Assembly: GCA_050184415.1 (NCBI GenBank)
Contig: JBFXAJ010000003.1
Span: 1 to 64,000, forward strand
Direction: 5' to 3'
Source of the DNA: JADLGL01 sp050184415
GTDB taxonomy: Bacteria > Pseudomonadota > Alphaproteobacteria > Rhizobiales > Kaistiaceae
DNA length: 64,000 nt
The notes beneath the pieces were generated by a model. That model searched no databases, was not told the origin of the DNA, and saw only the letters and a list, made by a program, of their open reading frames with translations. Positions within the stretch are counted from its first letter, which is position 1, and every line of letters starts with the position of its first letter. This document shows positions 18,354-26,376 of the stretch, piece after piece. Made by a program: the position numbers and the translations under genes.

Positions 18354-18944
18354 ATGAGGCTGCTCTGGACCGCGCCCCTTCTGGCGCTCACGCTCGCTGG
18401 CTGCGGTGCAGTCGGCGCCATCGACATTCCGCTCGGCGGCCAGCCCGCCGCCAACGCAACCGGGATGCCGACCGACCTGACGACCGCGGCGGCCCCGACC
18501 ACGCCGGTCGAGACCGGTGCCGCGCTTCCGCCGCCCGTCGGCTACGATCCCGGCCCCACGGCGACGACCGCCACCACGGCCGGCGCGGCGACCACGACGA
18601 CGCCGCCCGGCGGCGCGCAGACCGCCGCGGTCAACCCGACCACGGCCGGCGGCGGCGCCACCCTCGGGCGCACCGATCTCCTCGGCGGCTGGACCGTCAC
18701 GGCGGGCTCCGACACCTGCCAGCTCTTCATGACGCTGACGGCCTGGACCGGCGGCTACCGCGCCTCAACGCGCGACTGCTCGTCCACGATCCTCGGCCAG
18801 ATTTCGGCCTGGGACCTCAACGGCAACCAGGTGACGCTCGCGTCGGCCGATGGCACCGCGCTCGCGACGCTGACGTCGACGGGGGGCGGCCGCTTCGAGG
18901 GCACGCTGACCGCCGGCGGCACGCCGATCTCCTTCTTCCGCTAG
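18354..18944 (+). CDS. Omp19-like outer membrane lipoprotein with AprI/Inh domain
   Basis: 196 residues from ATG 18354. The lipobox is LAGC, with the modified cysteine at residue 18. A low-complexity Thr/Ala/Pro linker follows, then a C-terminal beta-barrel domain of about 90 residues beginning LGGWTVTAGSDTCQLFM, containing STRDC, and ending GGGRFEGTLTAGGTPISF. This matches the Brucella Omp19 / protease inhibitor Inh layout, including two conserved cysteines. Omp19 is known to inhibit host proteases; a role in envelope protection is inferred here. It is 47 bases before mdh but with no obvious functional link. Confidence 0.8.
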   Translation: MRLLWTAPLLALTLAGCGAVGAIDIPLGGQPAANATGMPTDLTTAAAPTTPVETGAALPPPVGYDPGPTATTATTAGAATTTTPPGGAQTAAVNPTTAGGGATLGRTDLLGGWTVTAGSDTCQLFMTLTAWTGGYRASTRDCSSTILGQISAWDLNGNQVTLASADGTALATLTSTGGGRFEGTLTAGGTPISFFR

Positions 18945-18991
18945 AACATATCGCGGCGGGGCTCCCCCCGCCCGCAAGGGGGCTGTTGCTG

Positions 18992-19957
18992 ATGGCGAGG
19001 ACCAAGATCGCCTTGATCGGGGCTGGCCAGATCGGGGGCACGCTTGCCCATCTGATCGGCCTCAAGGAGCTGGGCGACGTCGTCCTGTTCGACGTCGTCG
19101 ACGGCGTCGCGCAAGGCAAGGCGCTGGACCTTGCCGAAGCCGCGCCGATCCACGGCTTCGATATCGGCTTCGCCGGCTCGAACAGCCTGTCGGCGATCGA
19201 GGGCGCGTCCGTCTGCATCGTGACCGCCGGCGTGCCGCGGAAGCCGGGCATGAGCCGCGACGACCTTCTCGACGTCAACCTCAAGGTGATGGAGCAGGTC
19301 GGCGCCGGGATCGCCAAATACGCGCCGGACGCCTTCGTCATCTGCATCACCAACCCACTCGACGCGATGGTCTGGGCACTGCAGAAATTCAGCCGCCTGC
19401 CGCCAGGCCGCGTCGTGGGCATGGCCGGGATCCTGGATTCCACGAGGTTCCGCTACTTCCTCGCCGAGGAGTTCAAGGTCTCGGTCGAAGACATCACGGC
19501 TTTCGTCCTCGGCGGCCATGGCGACGCCATGGTGCCCCTCATCCGCTATTCGGCCGTCGGCGGCATCCCGCTGCCGGACCTCGTGAAGATGGGCTGGACC
19601 ACCAGCGACCGCCTCGAGAAGATCGTGCAGCGCACCCGCGAGGGCGGTGGCGAAGTAGTCGCGCTCCTCAAGACGGGCTCTGCCTTCTACGCGCCCGCGG
19701 CGTCCGCGATCGAGATGGCGGAAAGCTACCTCAAGGATCGCAAGCGCCTCCTCCCCTGCGCGGCCTATCTCGAGGGCCAGTATGGGGTTGCGGGCCGCTA
19801 TGTCGGCGTCCCGGTGGTCATCGGTGCATCAGGTGTGGAACGCATCATCGAGATCGATCTCAACCGCGCCGAACGCGATATGTTCGATGCCTCGGTCGCT
19901 GCGGTGAATCAGCTCGTCGAGACCTGCCAGCGCATCGTACCGAGCCTCAAGGGCTGA
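18992..19957 (+). CDS. mdh: Malate dehydrogenase
   Basis: 321-residue NAD-dependent malate dehydrogenase of the LDH-like class typical of alphaproteobacteria; interconverts malate and oxaloacetate. ATG 18992 gives MARTKIALIGAGQIGG. The nucleotide-binding GAGQIGG, VTAGVPRKPGMSRDDL (substrate loop arginine), ITNPLDAMVW and the catalytic histidine in GGHGDAMVPL are all present. In related genomes mdh is usually followed by sucCD; here it is followed by an RDD protein gene. Confidence 0.95.
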   Translation: MARTKIALIGAGQIGGTLAHLIGLKELGDVVLFDVVDGVAQGKALDLAEAAPIHGFDIGFAGSNSLSAIEGASVCIVTAGVPRKPGMSRDDLLDVNLKVMEQVGAGIAKYAPDAFVICITNPLDAMVWALQKFSRLPPGRVVGMAGILDSTRFRYFLAEEFKVSVEDITAFVLGGHGDAMVPLIRYSAVGGIPLPDLVKMGWTTSDRLEKIVQRTREGGGEVVALLKTGSAFYAPAASAIEMAESYLKDRKRLLPCAAYLEGQYGVAGRYVGVPVVIGASGVERIIEIDLNRAERDMFDASVAAVNQLVETCQRIVPSLKG

Positions 19958-19998
19958 CCGCGCCGGACCCCCGGCCGGTCCACGGAAGGGGGAGGCGG

Positions 19999-20466
19999 AT
20001 GACGTATCGTGACGCGACTGCGCCCTATGCGGGCTTCTGGGTCAGGTTCGTGGCCCTGATCCTGGACGGCATCATCGTCGGAGCGGTCTTCTCGATCCTC
20101 AATCCGCTGGTGTTCGGCACCAGCTATTGGGACCTCGACGAGATGTACTCGCTCGGCAACACCTGGCTCGGAGCCGTACTCCAGGCCGCCTATGTGTGGA
20201 CGATGTGGTACTTCTTCGGCGCGACCCTCGGGAAGATGGCGCTCCGGCTGCGGGTCGTCTCGGCAGACACCCTGGGCTATCTCAGCTTCGGACAGGTGGT
20301 CGGACGCTGGTTCGCGCAGATCCTCTCCGCGATCCCGCTCCTCCTCGGCTTCATCTGGGCCGCGTTCGATCCGCGGAAGCAGGCCTGGCACGACAAGCTG
20401 GCCGGGACCTTCGTCCTCGCGGAGACGCCGGGCTATCCGCGGCGCCCGGCCGGGGAGGCCCGCTGA
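19999..20466 (+). CDS. RDD family membrane protein
   Basis: 155 residues. RDD-domain features: the N-terminal YAGFWVRFVALILDGIIVG with its conserved Arg and Asp, the central GATLGKMALRLRVV, and a final DPRKQAWHDKLAGTFV. Three to four transmembrane helices. The function of RDD proteins is generally unknown; some are cation antiporters. Its stop shares one base with the ATG of the following exported-protein gene (TGATG), so the two are co-translated. Confidence 0.88.
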   Translation: MTYRDATAPYAGFWVRFVALILDGIIVGAVFSILNPLVFGTSYWDLDEMYSLGNTWLGAVLQAAYVWTMWYFFGATLGKMALRLRVVSADTLGYLSFGQVVGRWFAQILSAIPLLLGFIWAAFDPRKQAWHDKLAGTFVLAETPGYPRRPAGEAR

Positions 20467-21023
20467 TGACCGCGGCGATTCGGAGGCTCGGGGCCGGGGT
20501 CGCGGTCCTTGCCGCTGCCGCATCCCTCCAGTCGGCAGCGCAACCTGCGCCCGCGTCGCTCCCCGAGGCCCTGGTCGCGGCGTTCGCCGACACCTGTCTT
20601 GTCGAAGCGAGCACGCCCTTTGACGAGGTCGTCGCCGCGGCGGGAGCGGCCGGCTGGCTGGATGCCGAGCCGGAGGTGCATCCCGAACTCCGCGCCGTTC
20701 TCGATATCGTCGAGGCGGCGATGGAGGACCTTGGCGAGGGCGCGGGCCTCGCGCTGTTCCAGCGCCCGACGGCCTATCGCAACGCCATCCTGGTGCTGAC
20801 GCAACAGCCCGCGGACGCGACCGTGACCATCGGCTGCTCGGTCTATGATTTCGACGGCACCGATCCGATCCCGGTTGCGCTCCTCGAGGCCCTCTTCGGC
20901 CCGCCGATGCTCCTCAGCGAAGATCCCCCGACCACGGTCGTCAGCCAGCGCTGGGAGCCGGTAACAGCGTATCCGGCCCTTCTTGAGGCAGTCAGCACGT
21001 TCATTCCCGAGGAAGTCCGCTGA
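20466..21023 (+). CDS. Exported protein of unknown function
   Basis: 185 residues with a signal peptide (MTAAIRRLGAGVAVLAAAAS, cleavage at SAA-QP). The mature part is acidic, with two cysteines (DTCLVE and IGCSVY) about 84 residues apart and an alternating beta-like C-terminal half. The sequence FADTCLVEASTPFDEVVAAAGAAGW resembles short exported proteins of Rhodobacter-type bacteria, but I cannot name a family. Translationally coupled to the RDD gene. Confidence 0.7.
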   Translation: MTAAIRRLGAGVAVLAAAASLQSAAQPAPASLPEALVAAFADTCLVEASTPFDEVVAAAGAAGWLDAEPEVHPELRAVLDIVEAAMEDLGEGAGLALFQRPTAYRNAILVLTQQPADATVTIGCSVYDFDGTDPIPVALLEALFGPPMLLSEDPPTTVVSQRWEPVTAYPALLEAVSTFIPEEVR

Positions 21024-21212
21024 TCCCGACCGACGGGTTCTCCGGGACCGTGCTGGCGTCGCGCTGGATCGCTCCCTAGGGCCATCGGCCTGACGCGCAA
21101 ATACCGCACCGCTGCCATATGCGGCGCGCCGGGCGATGCTATGATGGCCCTCAGGGTAGCGCAGGGCATCGCGCACGGGCCGATCCGCTAACCCGACGAG
21201 GGTAAGGAAACC

Positions 21213-21812
21213 ATGTCCATCCACCCGATGGGAGCGGCGCGCGCGCCGCAACGGAAGCTTGTTGCAGGCGCGGCGGCTGCCGCGCTCCTCCTGGCGATGC
21301 CGGCCGCCGCGCAGCCGGCGAAGCCAACCCCCAACGCTCCGCCGATCGCCGCCGCTGACGCCTCGGCAGCCTTCAGCGACGCCATGGCCTACTGCGCCAA
21401 TGCCATCGACGACATCCAGATGGCCGAGGGCGCGCTGCTCGACCTCGGCTGGGAGTCCGAAGGGATCGTCGACCACGGCCCTTACCAGCGGACCGTGAAC
21501 GCCTCGAAGATCGGGGATGCGCTCGGCGACCTCTACTACTACGCGGCGGTCGAGCAGTATGTCTCGGTCACCCTCGCCTACTGTACCTTCGAGATCGAGG
21601 GGCAGATCACCGGGGTCGACCTCACGGCCGGGGCCGAGGCGTTCGGCCTCGAGGGCGACGTGCAGGTCGACGGCGAATCGCAGTACGGCACATGGGAACT
21701 GTTCCTCGACGAGGAGGTGTTCCTCGTCCAGGCCGAAGCCCATTCGGACTATTTCTTCCTGCAGCTGAACTGGGTCGGCAACGCGCCGACGGCGCCGGTC
21801 ACCGGCAAGTAG
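21213..21812 (+). CDS. Exported protein of unknown function
   Basis: 199 residues with a signal peptide (hydrophobic AGAAAAALLLAMPAAA, cleavage before QPAKP). A Pro-rich linker leads to an acidic domain with two cysteines (YCANA, YCTFE) and an alternating hydrophobic pattern near the C-terminus (VFLVQAEAHSDYFFLQLNW) suggesting beta strands. No family recognised. The 190-base gap upstream contains no clear promoter. Confidence 0.68.
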   Translation: MSIHPMGAARAPQRKLVAGAAAAALLLAMPAAAQPAKPTPNAPPIAAADASAAFSDAMAYCANAIDDIQMAEGALLDLGWESEGIVDHGPYQRTVNASKIGDALGDLYYYAAVEQYVSVTLAYCTFEIEGQITGVDLTAGAEAFGLEGDVQVDGESQYGTWELFLDEEVFLVQAEAHSDYFFLQLNWVGNAPTAPVTGK

Positions 21813-21854
21813 GCCGGAGACCGCCCGGCGCCGGACCGTCCGGTCGGCGCCCGG

Positions 21855-22460
21855 TCAGACCCAGGGGCGCGCCGCGCCGGCGCGCTCCTCGAACGAGGCG
21901 ATGTGCTCGCCTTTCTCGAGGGTGAGCCCGATATCGTCGAGGCCGTTCAGGAGGCAGTGCTTCTTGAAGGCGTCGATCTCGAAGCGGATCACGCCGCCGT
22001 CCGGACCGCGGATCTCCTGCGCCGCGAGGTCTATCGAGAGCGTGGCGTTCGCACCGCGCTCGGCATCGTCCATCAGCTTGTCGAGGTCTTCCTTCGGGAC
22101 GACGATCGGCAGGATGCCGTTCTTGAAGCAGTTGTTGTAGAAGATGTCGGCGAAGGACGTCGAGATGACGGCGCGGATGCCGTAGTCGAGCAGCGCCCAG
22201 GGCGCGTGCTCGCGGCTCGACCCGCAGCCAAAATTGTCGCCGGCGACGATGATCTTCGCCGTCCGATAGGCGGGCTTGTTGAGGACGAAGTCCGGATTGT
22301 CCGTGCCGTCCTCGTTGTACCGCATCTCGGCGAACAGCCCCTTGCCGAGACCCGTGCGCTTGATCGTCTTCAGGTAATCCTTCGGGATGATCATGTCGGT
22401 ATCGACATTGAGGATCGGCAGCGGCGCGGCAACGCCGGTCAGGCTCGTGAAGGGCTGCAT
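21855..22460 (-). CDS. leuD: 3-isopropylmalate dehydratase small subunit
   Basis: 201 residues, the normal LeuD length. With LeuC it isomerises 2- to 3-isopropylmalate in leucine synthesis. Family motifs: TGVAAPLPILNVDTDMIIPK near the N-terminus, DNFGCGSSREHAPWAL in the middle, and the SFADIFYNNCFKNGILPI block. It is separated from leuC (23867) by a palindromic repeat and four unrelated genes, rather than lying directly behind it. Confidence 0.95.
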   Translation of the reverse strand: MQPFTSLTGVAAPLPILNVDTDMIIPKDYLKTIKRTGLGKGLFAEMRYNEDGTDNPDFVLNKPAYRTAKIIVAGDNFGCGSSREHAPWALLDYGIRAVISTSFADIFYNNCFKNGILPIVVPKEDLDKLMDDAERGANATLSIDLAAQEIRGPDGGVIRFEIDAFKKHCLLNGLDDIGLTLEKGEHIASFEERAGAARPWV

Positions 22461-22515
22461 GGTCGGGACTCCGGATTTGCCGTGTAGATGCGTCCTGGGG
22501 CCGGGGAGGTCAACC

Positions 22516-22588
22516 GGGCGAATTGCGAATTGCGAATAGGGGAAGGGGGTCGTCCCGCTATTCCCTATTCGCTAATCACTATTCGCCC
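22516..22588. repeat. Imperfect palindromic intergenic repeat
   Basis: Left arm 22516-22542 (GGGCGAATTGCGAATTGCGAATAGGGG) is matched by the reverse complement of 22561-22588, with a central mismatch block. The left arm itself holds a tandem GCGAATT unit. The type recalls ATTCGC-rich intergenic repeats of Rhizobiales. Six Ts follow on the plus strand and overlap the stop codon of the next gene, but no plus-strand gene reads into it. Confidence 0.6.
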
Positions 22589-22593
22589 TTTTT

Positions 22594-23016
22594 TCATCCC
22601 GCCGCCGCCTCGATCGCTTCCATGTCGTCGTCCGACAGGCCGAAATGGTGGCCGATCTCATGGATCAGCACATGGCTGACGATGGAGCCCAGCGTCTCTT
22701 CATGCTCGGCCCAATAGTCGAGGATCGGGCGGCGGTAGAGCCAGATCATGTTCGGCATCCGCCCCGAGCGCGGCAACGCTTCGTCATGGGCGAGGCCGAT
22801 GCCCTGGAACAGACCCATGATGTCGAACGGCGTTTCGGCGCCGAGCTCGTCGAGGACGTCGTCCTCGGCGAACTCGGTCACGCGGATCTGGGTCTCGCCG
22901 ATCTTGTCGAGGAACGTCTTAGGCAGATTGGCGAACGCCTCGCGCCCGATCGCCTCGATGTCGTCGAGGGAGGGCGCGGGCCGGTCGTTCCAGTCGGTGC
23001 TCGGCTTCGGCGTCAA
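22594..23016 (-). CDS. Zincin-like metallopeptidase family protein
   Basis: 140 residues with a HEIGHHFG zinc-binding motif at 119-126, matching the short possible-zinc-metallopeptidase family (DUF1025 type). The region before it (MPNMIWLYRRPILDYW, then SHVLIHE) is also typical. No signal peptide, so cytoplasmic. Substrate unknown. The ATG overlaps the stop of the antitoxin gene by four bases, so it may be read as part of the toxin-antitoxin operon. Confidence 0.82.
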   Translation of the reverse strand: MTPKPSTDWNDRPAPSLDDIEAIGREAFANLPKTFLDKIGETQIRVTEFAEDDVLDELGAETPFDIMGLFQGIGLAHDEALPRSGRMPNMIWLYRRPILDYWAEHEETLGSIVSHVLIHEIGHHFGLSDDDMEAIEAAAG

Positions 23017-23384
23017 ATGAGGTCGTCCACGGACACACGAAGGGCGCGGGCGAGCCGACGATAGGTATCGACCGTGCCCTCGCGCTTGCCGGTTTCGATC
23101 TGCGACAGATAGGGCTGTGCGATGCCTGCCTGCTCTGCCAGCGCCGTCGCCGTCAGGCCCCGATGCTCCCGCCAGACCCGAACGGCGTTCTCACCCTGCA
23201 GCATTCGGTCGACGACGGCAGCGGGAACCAGTTCCTCCTCGCCCGCCGCCAAGCGCGACTGAAACCGCGAGACGGCCGCGATGTCTTCAGCGTCTTCGGC
23301 CGCTTCGACCAAAGCTTCATATTCAGCCTCTGCGAGGACGACCATGCGCTCGCCATTGGGGCTGACGATCACCTGCTTAGTCAT
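23013..23384 (-). CDS. Antitoxin with N-terminal RelB/Phd-like part and C-terminal XRE helix-turn-helix
   Basis: 123 residues from ATG 23384. The N-terminal 45 residues (PNGERMVVLAEAEYEALVEA) look like a Phd/RelB-type neutralising segment. Residues 70-120 are a Cro/C1 helix-turn-helix (RGLTATALAEQAGIAQPYLS, then QIETGKREG). The two-part layout would let one protein bind the toxin and repress the operon. It overlaps the toxin gene by eight bases. Toxin-first order is as in HigBA-like modules. Confidence 0.84.
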   Translation of the reverse strand: MTKQVIVSPNGERMVVLAEAEYEALVEAAEDAEDIAAVSRFQSRLAAGEEELVPAAVVDRMLQGENAVRVWREHRGLTATALAEQAGIAQPYLSQIETGKREGTVDTYRRLARALRVSVDDLI

Positions 23385-23631
23385 AGGCACTCCCTCGCGG
23401 CGCAATCCGGCTCACTGCTACGACTTGTCCATCGTCAGTGAACACAACGCGCCAATCCCCCACGCGGAGGCGGAGAACCCCGTCCATACCCTTCAGGGCT
23501 TTGATATTGTTGGCGAGCGACATCGGATCCGCGAGATACTGGTCGAGCTTCGAGCGAATGGTGACGGCGACGTTGCGCGGCAGGCGAAGAAGCGCCTTCG
23601 TTGCCTCCCTGCTGAACGTCAGCTCCCTCAC
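23377..23631 (-). CDS. RelE/ParE superfamily toxin
   Basis: 84 residues, short and basic. The RelE/ParE fold is indicated by the N-terminal helix pair (REATKALLRLPRNVAVTIRSK), a KALKGMDGVLRLRVGDWRVVF core with the conserved Arg-rich strand, and the end ISRIAPRGSAYD. RelE-like members cleave mRNA on the ribosome and ParE-like members inhibit gyrase; the sequence alone does not decide, though the GDWRVVF strand is RelE-like. First gene of a toxin-antitoxin pair. Confidence 0.86.
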   Translation of the reverse strand: MRELTFSREATKALLRLPRNVAVTIRSKLDQYLADPMSLANNIKALKGMDGVLRLRVGDWRVVFTDDGQVVAVSRIAPRGSAYD

Positions 23632-23678
23632 GAAAAGACGATATCAGAGCCCATAGCGCTCTGCTATGAGCTTCCGGA

Positions 23679-23864
23679 TCAGGTAGCGAACGCCAGCCCG
23701 TGCTCTGCCAGCACCGGACGCAGCAGGCGGATCGTCTTCGGGCCGACGCCGTGGAGCGCGAGGAGGTCGCACTCCGTCCAGCGCGCGACATCCTCGAGCG
23801 TCGTGATGCCCACAAGCGCGAAGGCCTCGATCGACGGCTTCGACAGCTTCGGGAGGCCGGTCAT
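23679..23864 (-). CDS. Small helix-hairpin-helix DNA-binding protein
   Basis: 61 residues from ATG 23864. The segment GITTLEDVARWTECDLLALHGVGPKTIRLL holds two helices and the GVGPK hairpin, like the RNA polymerase alpha C-terminal domain or other HhH proteins, cited here around residues 19-48. Small free-standing proteins of this kind occur widely, with non-specific DNA binding assumed. It lies 2 bases after the leuC stop on the same strand, so it is probably cotranscribed with leuC. Confidence 0.78.
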   Translation of the reverse strand: MTGLPKLSKPSIEAFALVGITTLEDVARWTECDLLALHGVGPKTIRLLRPVLAEHGLAFAT

Positions 23865-23866
23865 CC

Positions 23867-25282
23867 CTACGCCGCCCGGCGCGGCCACTCGCGGATGTCG
23901 ACGAAGCGGCCGGCGATCGCGGCGGCCGCGGCCATCGCGGGCGACACGAGGTGGGTGCGGCCCTTGAAGCCCTGGCGGCCTTCGAAATTGCGGTTGCTGG
24001 TCGAGGCGCAGCGCTCGCCCGGCGCCAGGCGGTCGGCGTTCATGGCAAGGCACATCGAGCAGCCCGGCTCGCGCCAGTCGAAGCCCGCGGCGATGAAGAT
24101 CTTGTCGAGGCCTTCCGCCTCGGCCTGCTCCTTCACGAGGCCCGAGCCCGGAACGACCATCGCCGAAACGCCCTCGCGCACCTTGTGGCCGTCGATCACG
24201 GCGGCAGCCGCGCGCAGATCCTCGATGCGGCCGTTGGTGCACGAGCCGAGAAAGACGCGCTCGATGGTGATGTCCTTGATCGGCGTGTTGGCCGAAAGGC
24301 CCATATAGGCCAGCGCGCGCTCGACGGCACGGCGCTTGTCGGGGTCGGCGATGTCGGCCGGGTCGGGAACCCTGCCGTCGATGGTGACGACATTCTCGGG
24401 GCTGGTGCCCCAGGTCACCAGCGGCGGGAGCGAGGCGGCGTCGAGGCGGACCTCGGTGTCGAAATAGGCGCCGTCGTCGGAGCTCAGCGTCTCCCAGTAG
24501 CGGCGGGCCGCATCCCAGGCCGCGCCCTTCGGCGCCTTCGGACGGCCGTCGATATAGGCATAAGTGGTCTCGTCGGGCGCGATCAGGCCGGCGCGGGCGC
24601 CGCCTTCGATCGACATGTTGCAGATCGTCATCCGGCCTTCCATCGAGAGCGACCGGATCGCCTCGCCGGCATATTCCAGAACGTGGCCAGTGCCGCCCGC
24701 GGTGCCGATCTTGCCGATGATGGCGAGGATGATGTCCTTCGCGGTGACGCCGTCCGGCAGCCGGCCGTCGACGGTTACGCGCATGTTCTTGGCCTTGCGC
24801 TGGATCAGCGTCTGCGTGGCGAGGACGTGTTCGACCTCGCTGGTGCCGATGCCATGCGCCAGCGCGCCGAACGCGCCATGCGTGGACGTGTGGCTGTCGC
24901 CGCAGACGATCGTCATGCCCGGCAGGGTGAAACCCTGCTCGGGGCCGACGATGTGGACGATGCCCTGCCGCCGGTCGAGCTCGTTGTAGTACTCGACGCC
25001 GAATTCGGCCGCATTTTCCGCCAAGGTTGCAACCTGGGTCGCCGATTCGGGATCGGCGATGCCGAATCTGCGGTCGCTCGTCGGGACATTGTGGTCGACC
25101 ACGGCCAGCGTCTTCTCCGGCGCGCGGACGCGGCGGTGCGAGGCGCGCAGCCCTTCGAACGCCTGCGGCGAAGTCACCTCGTGGACAAGGTGGCGATCAA
25201 TGTAGAGGAGCGCGGTCCCGTCCGGGGCCTCGTGCACCAGATGATCGTCCCAGATCTTGTCGTACAGCGTCTTCGCAGCCAT
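23867..25282 (-). CDS. leuC: 3-isopropylmalate dehydratase large subunit
   Basis: 471 residues, the usual LeuC length; aconitase-fold enzyme of leucine synthesis with a [4Fe-4S] cluster. N-terminal KTLYDKIWDDHLVHE, the first cluster cysteine in GSCTNGRIEDL and the pair in CSMCLAMN are present, together with CGDSHTSTHGAFGALA. Its position after rplS in the same direction is common in Rhizobiales. The partner leuD lies 1.4 kb further on. Confidence 0.96.
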   Translation of the reverse strand: MAAKTLYDKIWDDHLVHEAPDGTALLYIDRHLVHEVTSPQAFEGLRASHRRVRAPEKTLAVVDHNVPTSDRRFGIADPESATQVATLAENAAEFGVEYYNELDRRQGIVHIVGPEQGFTLPGMTIVCGDSHTSTHGAFGALAHGIGTSEVEHVLATQTLIQRKAKNMRVTVDGRLPDGVTAKDIILAIIGKIGTAGGTGHVLEYAGEAIRSLSMEGRMTICNMSIEGGARAGLIAPDETTYAYIDGRPKAPKGAAWDAARRYWETLSSDDGAYFDTEVRLDAASLPPLVTWGTSPENVVTIDGRVPDPADIADPDKRRAVERALAYMGLSANTPIKDITIERVFLGSCTNGRIEDLRAAAAVIDGHKVREGVSAMVVPGSGLVKEQAEAEGLDKIFIAAGFDWREPGCSMCLAMNADRLAPGERCASTSNRNFEGRQGFKGRTHLVSPAMAAAAAIAGRFVDIREWPRRAA

Positions 25283-25353
25283 GGCGGCCTTGGAATTCTG
25301 GAGGGGAGAATGATCCGCGTGATATGGGGTAACGGGCCCGTGGCGGTCAAGCT

Positions 25354-26088
25354 TTGAGCCGGCTTCGCGTCTTCCTCATTGTCGCGGCGATCCTCTGCTC
25401 CGCAGCGCCGGCCGCGGCCGCGCCCGAGTGCAATCGGCTCGAGCATGCGGGCAACGCATACTCGGTCTGCATCGTCGACCTGACCGCGTCGGACCTCCGC
25501 CTGTTCTGGCAGGACGCCGGCGGCACACCGCTCCGCACGATCCGCTCGGTTGCCGACCAGCTCCCGGCCGGCGAGCGCCTCGCCTTCGCGATGAACGCAG
25601 GGATGTTCGACGGCGACTACGCGCCCGTCGGGCTCTTCATCCAGGACGGCGTCGAGCTCGTCGCGCTGAACACCAACGAGGGGCCGGGCAATTTCCACCT
25701 CCTGCCGAATGGCGTGTTCTACTGGAACGGCGATACCGCGGGCGTGATGGAAACCAACCGGTTCGTGGCCGAGCGACCCGATGCGATGTTCGCGACGCAG
25801 TCGGGGCCGATGCTCCTCATCGACGGCGAGGTCCACCCACGTTTCCTGCCCGACAGCGACTCGCGGAAGCTGCGGAACGGGGTCGGCATCGTCGACGAGC
25901 ACACCGTCGCGTTCGTCCTTACCAACAATGCCGTCACGTTCTACGAATTCGCCCTGATGTTCCGCGACGCGCTTGGCGTCCGCAACGCGCTCTATCTCGA
26001 CGGCTCGGTATCGGCGATGTTCGCCCCGGCCCTGAACCGGCAGGGCGCGGGGTGGTTCGGGCCGATTCTCGGGGTGGTGGAGCGATAG
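25354..26088 (+). CDS. Exported phosphodiester glycosidase (NAGPA/DUF2233) family protein
   Basis: 244 residues. The only start that gives a signal peptide is TTG 25354 (MSRLRVFLIVAAILCSAAPA). The mature protein matches the NAGPA-like family: FAMNAGMFDGDYAPVGLF near the N-terminal third, PNGVFYWNGD, ATQSGPMLLIDGE and the C-terminal ALYLDGSVSAMFAP. The animal homologue removes GlcNAc from phosphodiesters; bacterial members act on cell wall or polysaccharide phosphodiesters in at least some cases. Periplasmic. Divergent from leuC, 71 bases apart. Confidence 0.84.
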   Translation: MSRLRVFLIVAAILCSAAPAAAAPECNRLEHAGNAYSVCIVDLTASDLRLFWQDAGGTPLRTIRSVADQLPAGERLAFAMNAGMFDGDYAPVGLFIQDGVELVALNTNEGPGNFHLLPNGVFYWNGDTAGVMETNRFVAERPDAMFATQSGPMLLIDGEVHPRFLPDSDSRKLRNGVGIVDEHTVAFVLTNNAVTFYEFALMFRDALGVRNALYLDGSVSAMFAPALNRQGAGWFGPILGVVER

Positions 26089-26138
26089 CGCAGCTCGCCT
26101 GATCTCCCGGGATCAGCCAGGCTTACACGTCGCGAGAC

Positions 26139-26320
26139 GCGCTCCCGAGCCTCCCCCTTGAGGGAGGCGGAAGATTGCGACTGCAAGGAGCAAGCTTCGG
26201 TGGGGGTCTGTGACTCACCGCTGGCCTCGGACTTGCGTATGGGCCCAGACCCCCCACGGTTTCGTATCGGCTTCGCCTCGCGAAAGCCCGCTCCCCCTCA
26301 AGGGGGGAGCTCGGGAGCGC
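26139..26320. repeat. Large palindromic repeat element (about 182 bp)
   Basis: The ends are perfect twelve-base inverted repeats (GCGCTCCCGAGC at 26139-26150, complement at 26309-26320). Just inside are self-complementary CTCCCCCTTGAGGGAG-type stems on each side, and further in GTGGGGGTCTG (near 26200) pairs with CAGACCCCCCAC (near 26246-26257). The whole unit can fold into one long stem. It fills the gap between convergent genes and resembles a second element at 28743-28920. Confidence 0.72.
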
Positions 26321-26376
26321 GCGGCATCGCAATAGGACGATCTCGGATCGGAGCAACGCCAGTAAACCCGATGCGC

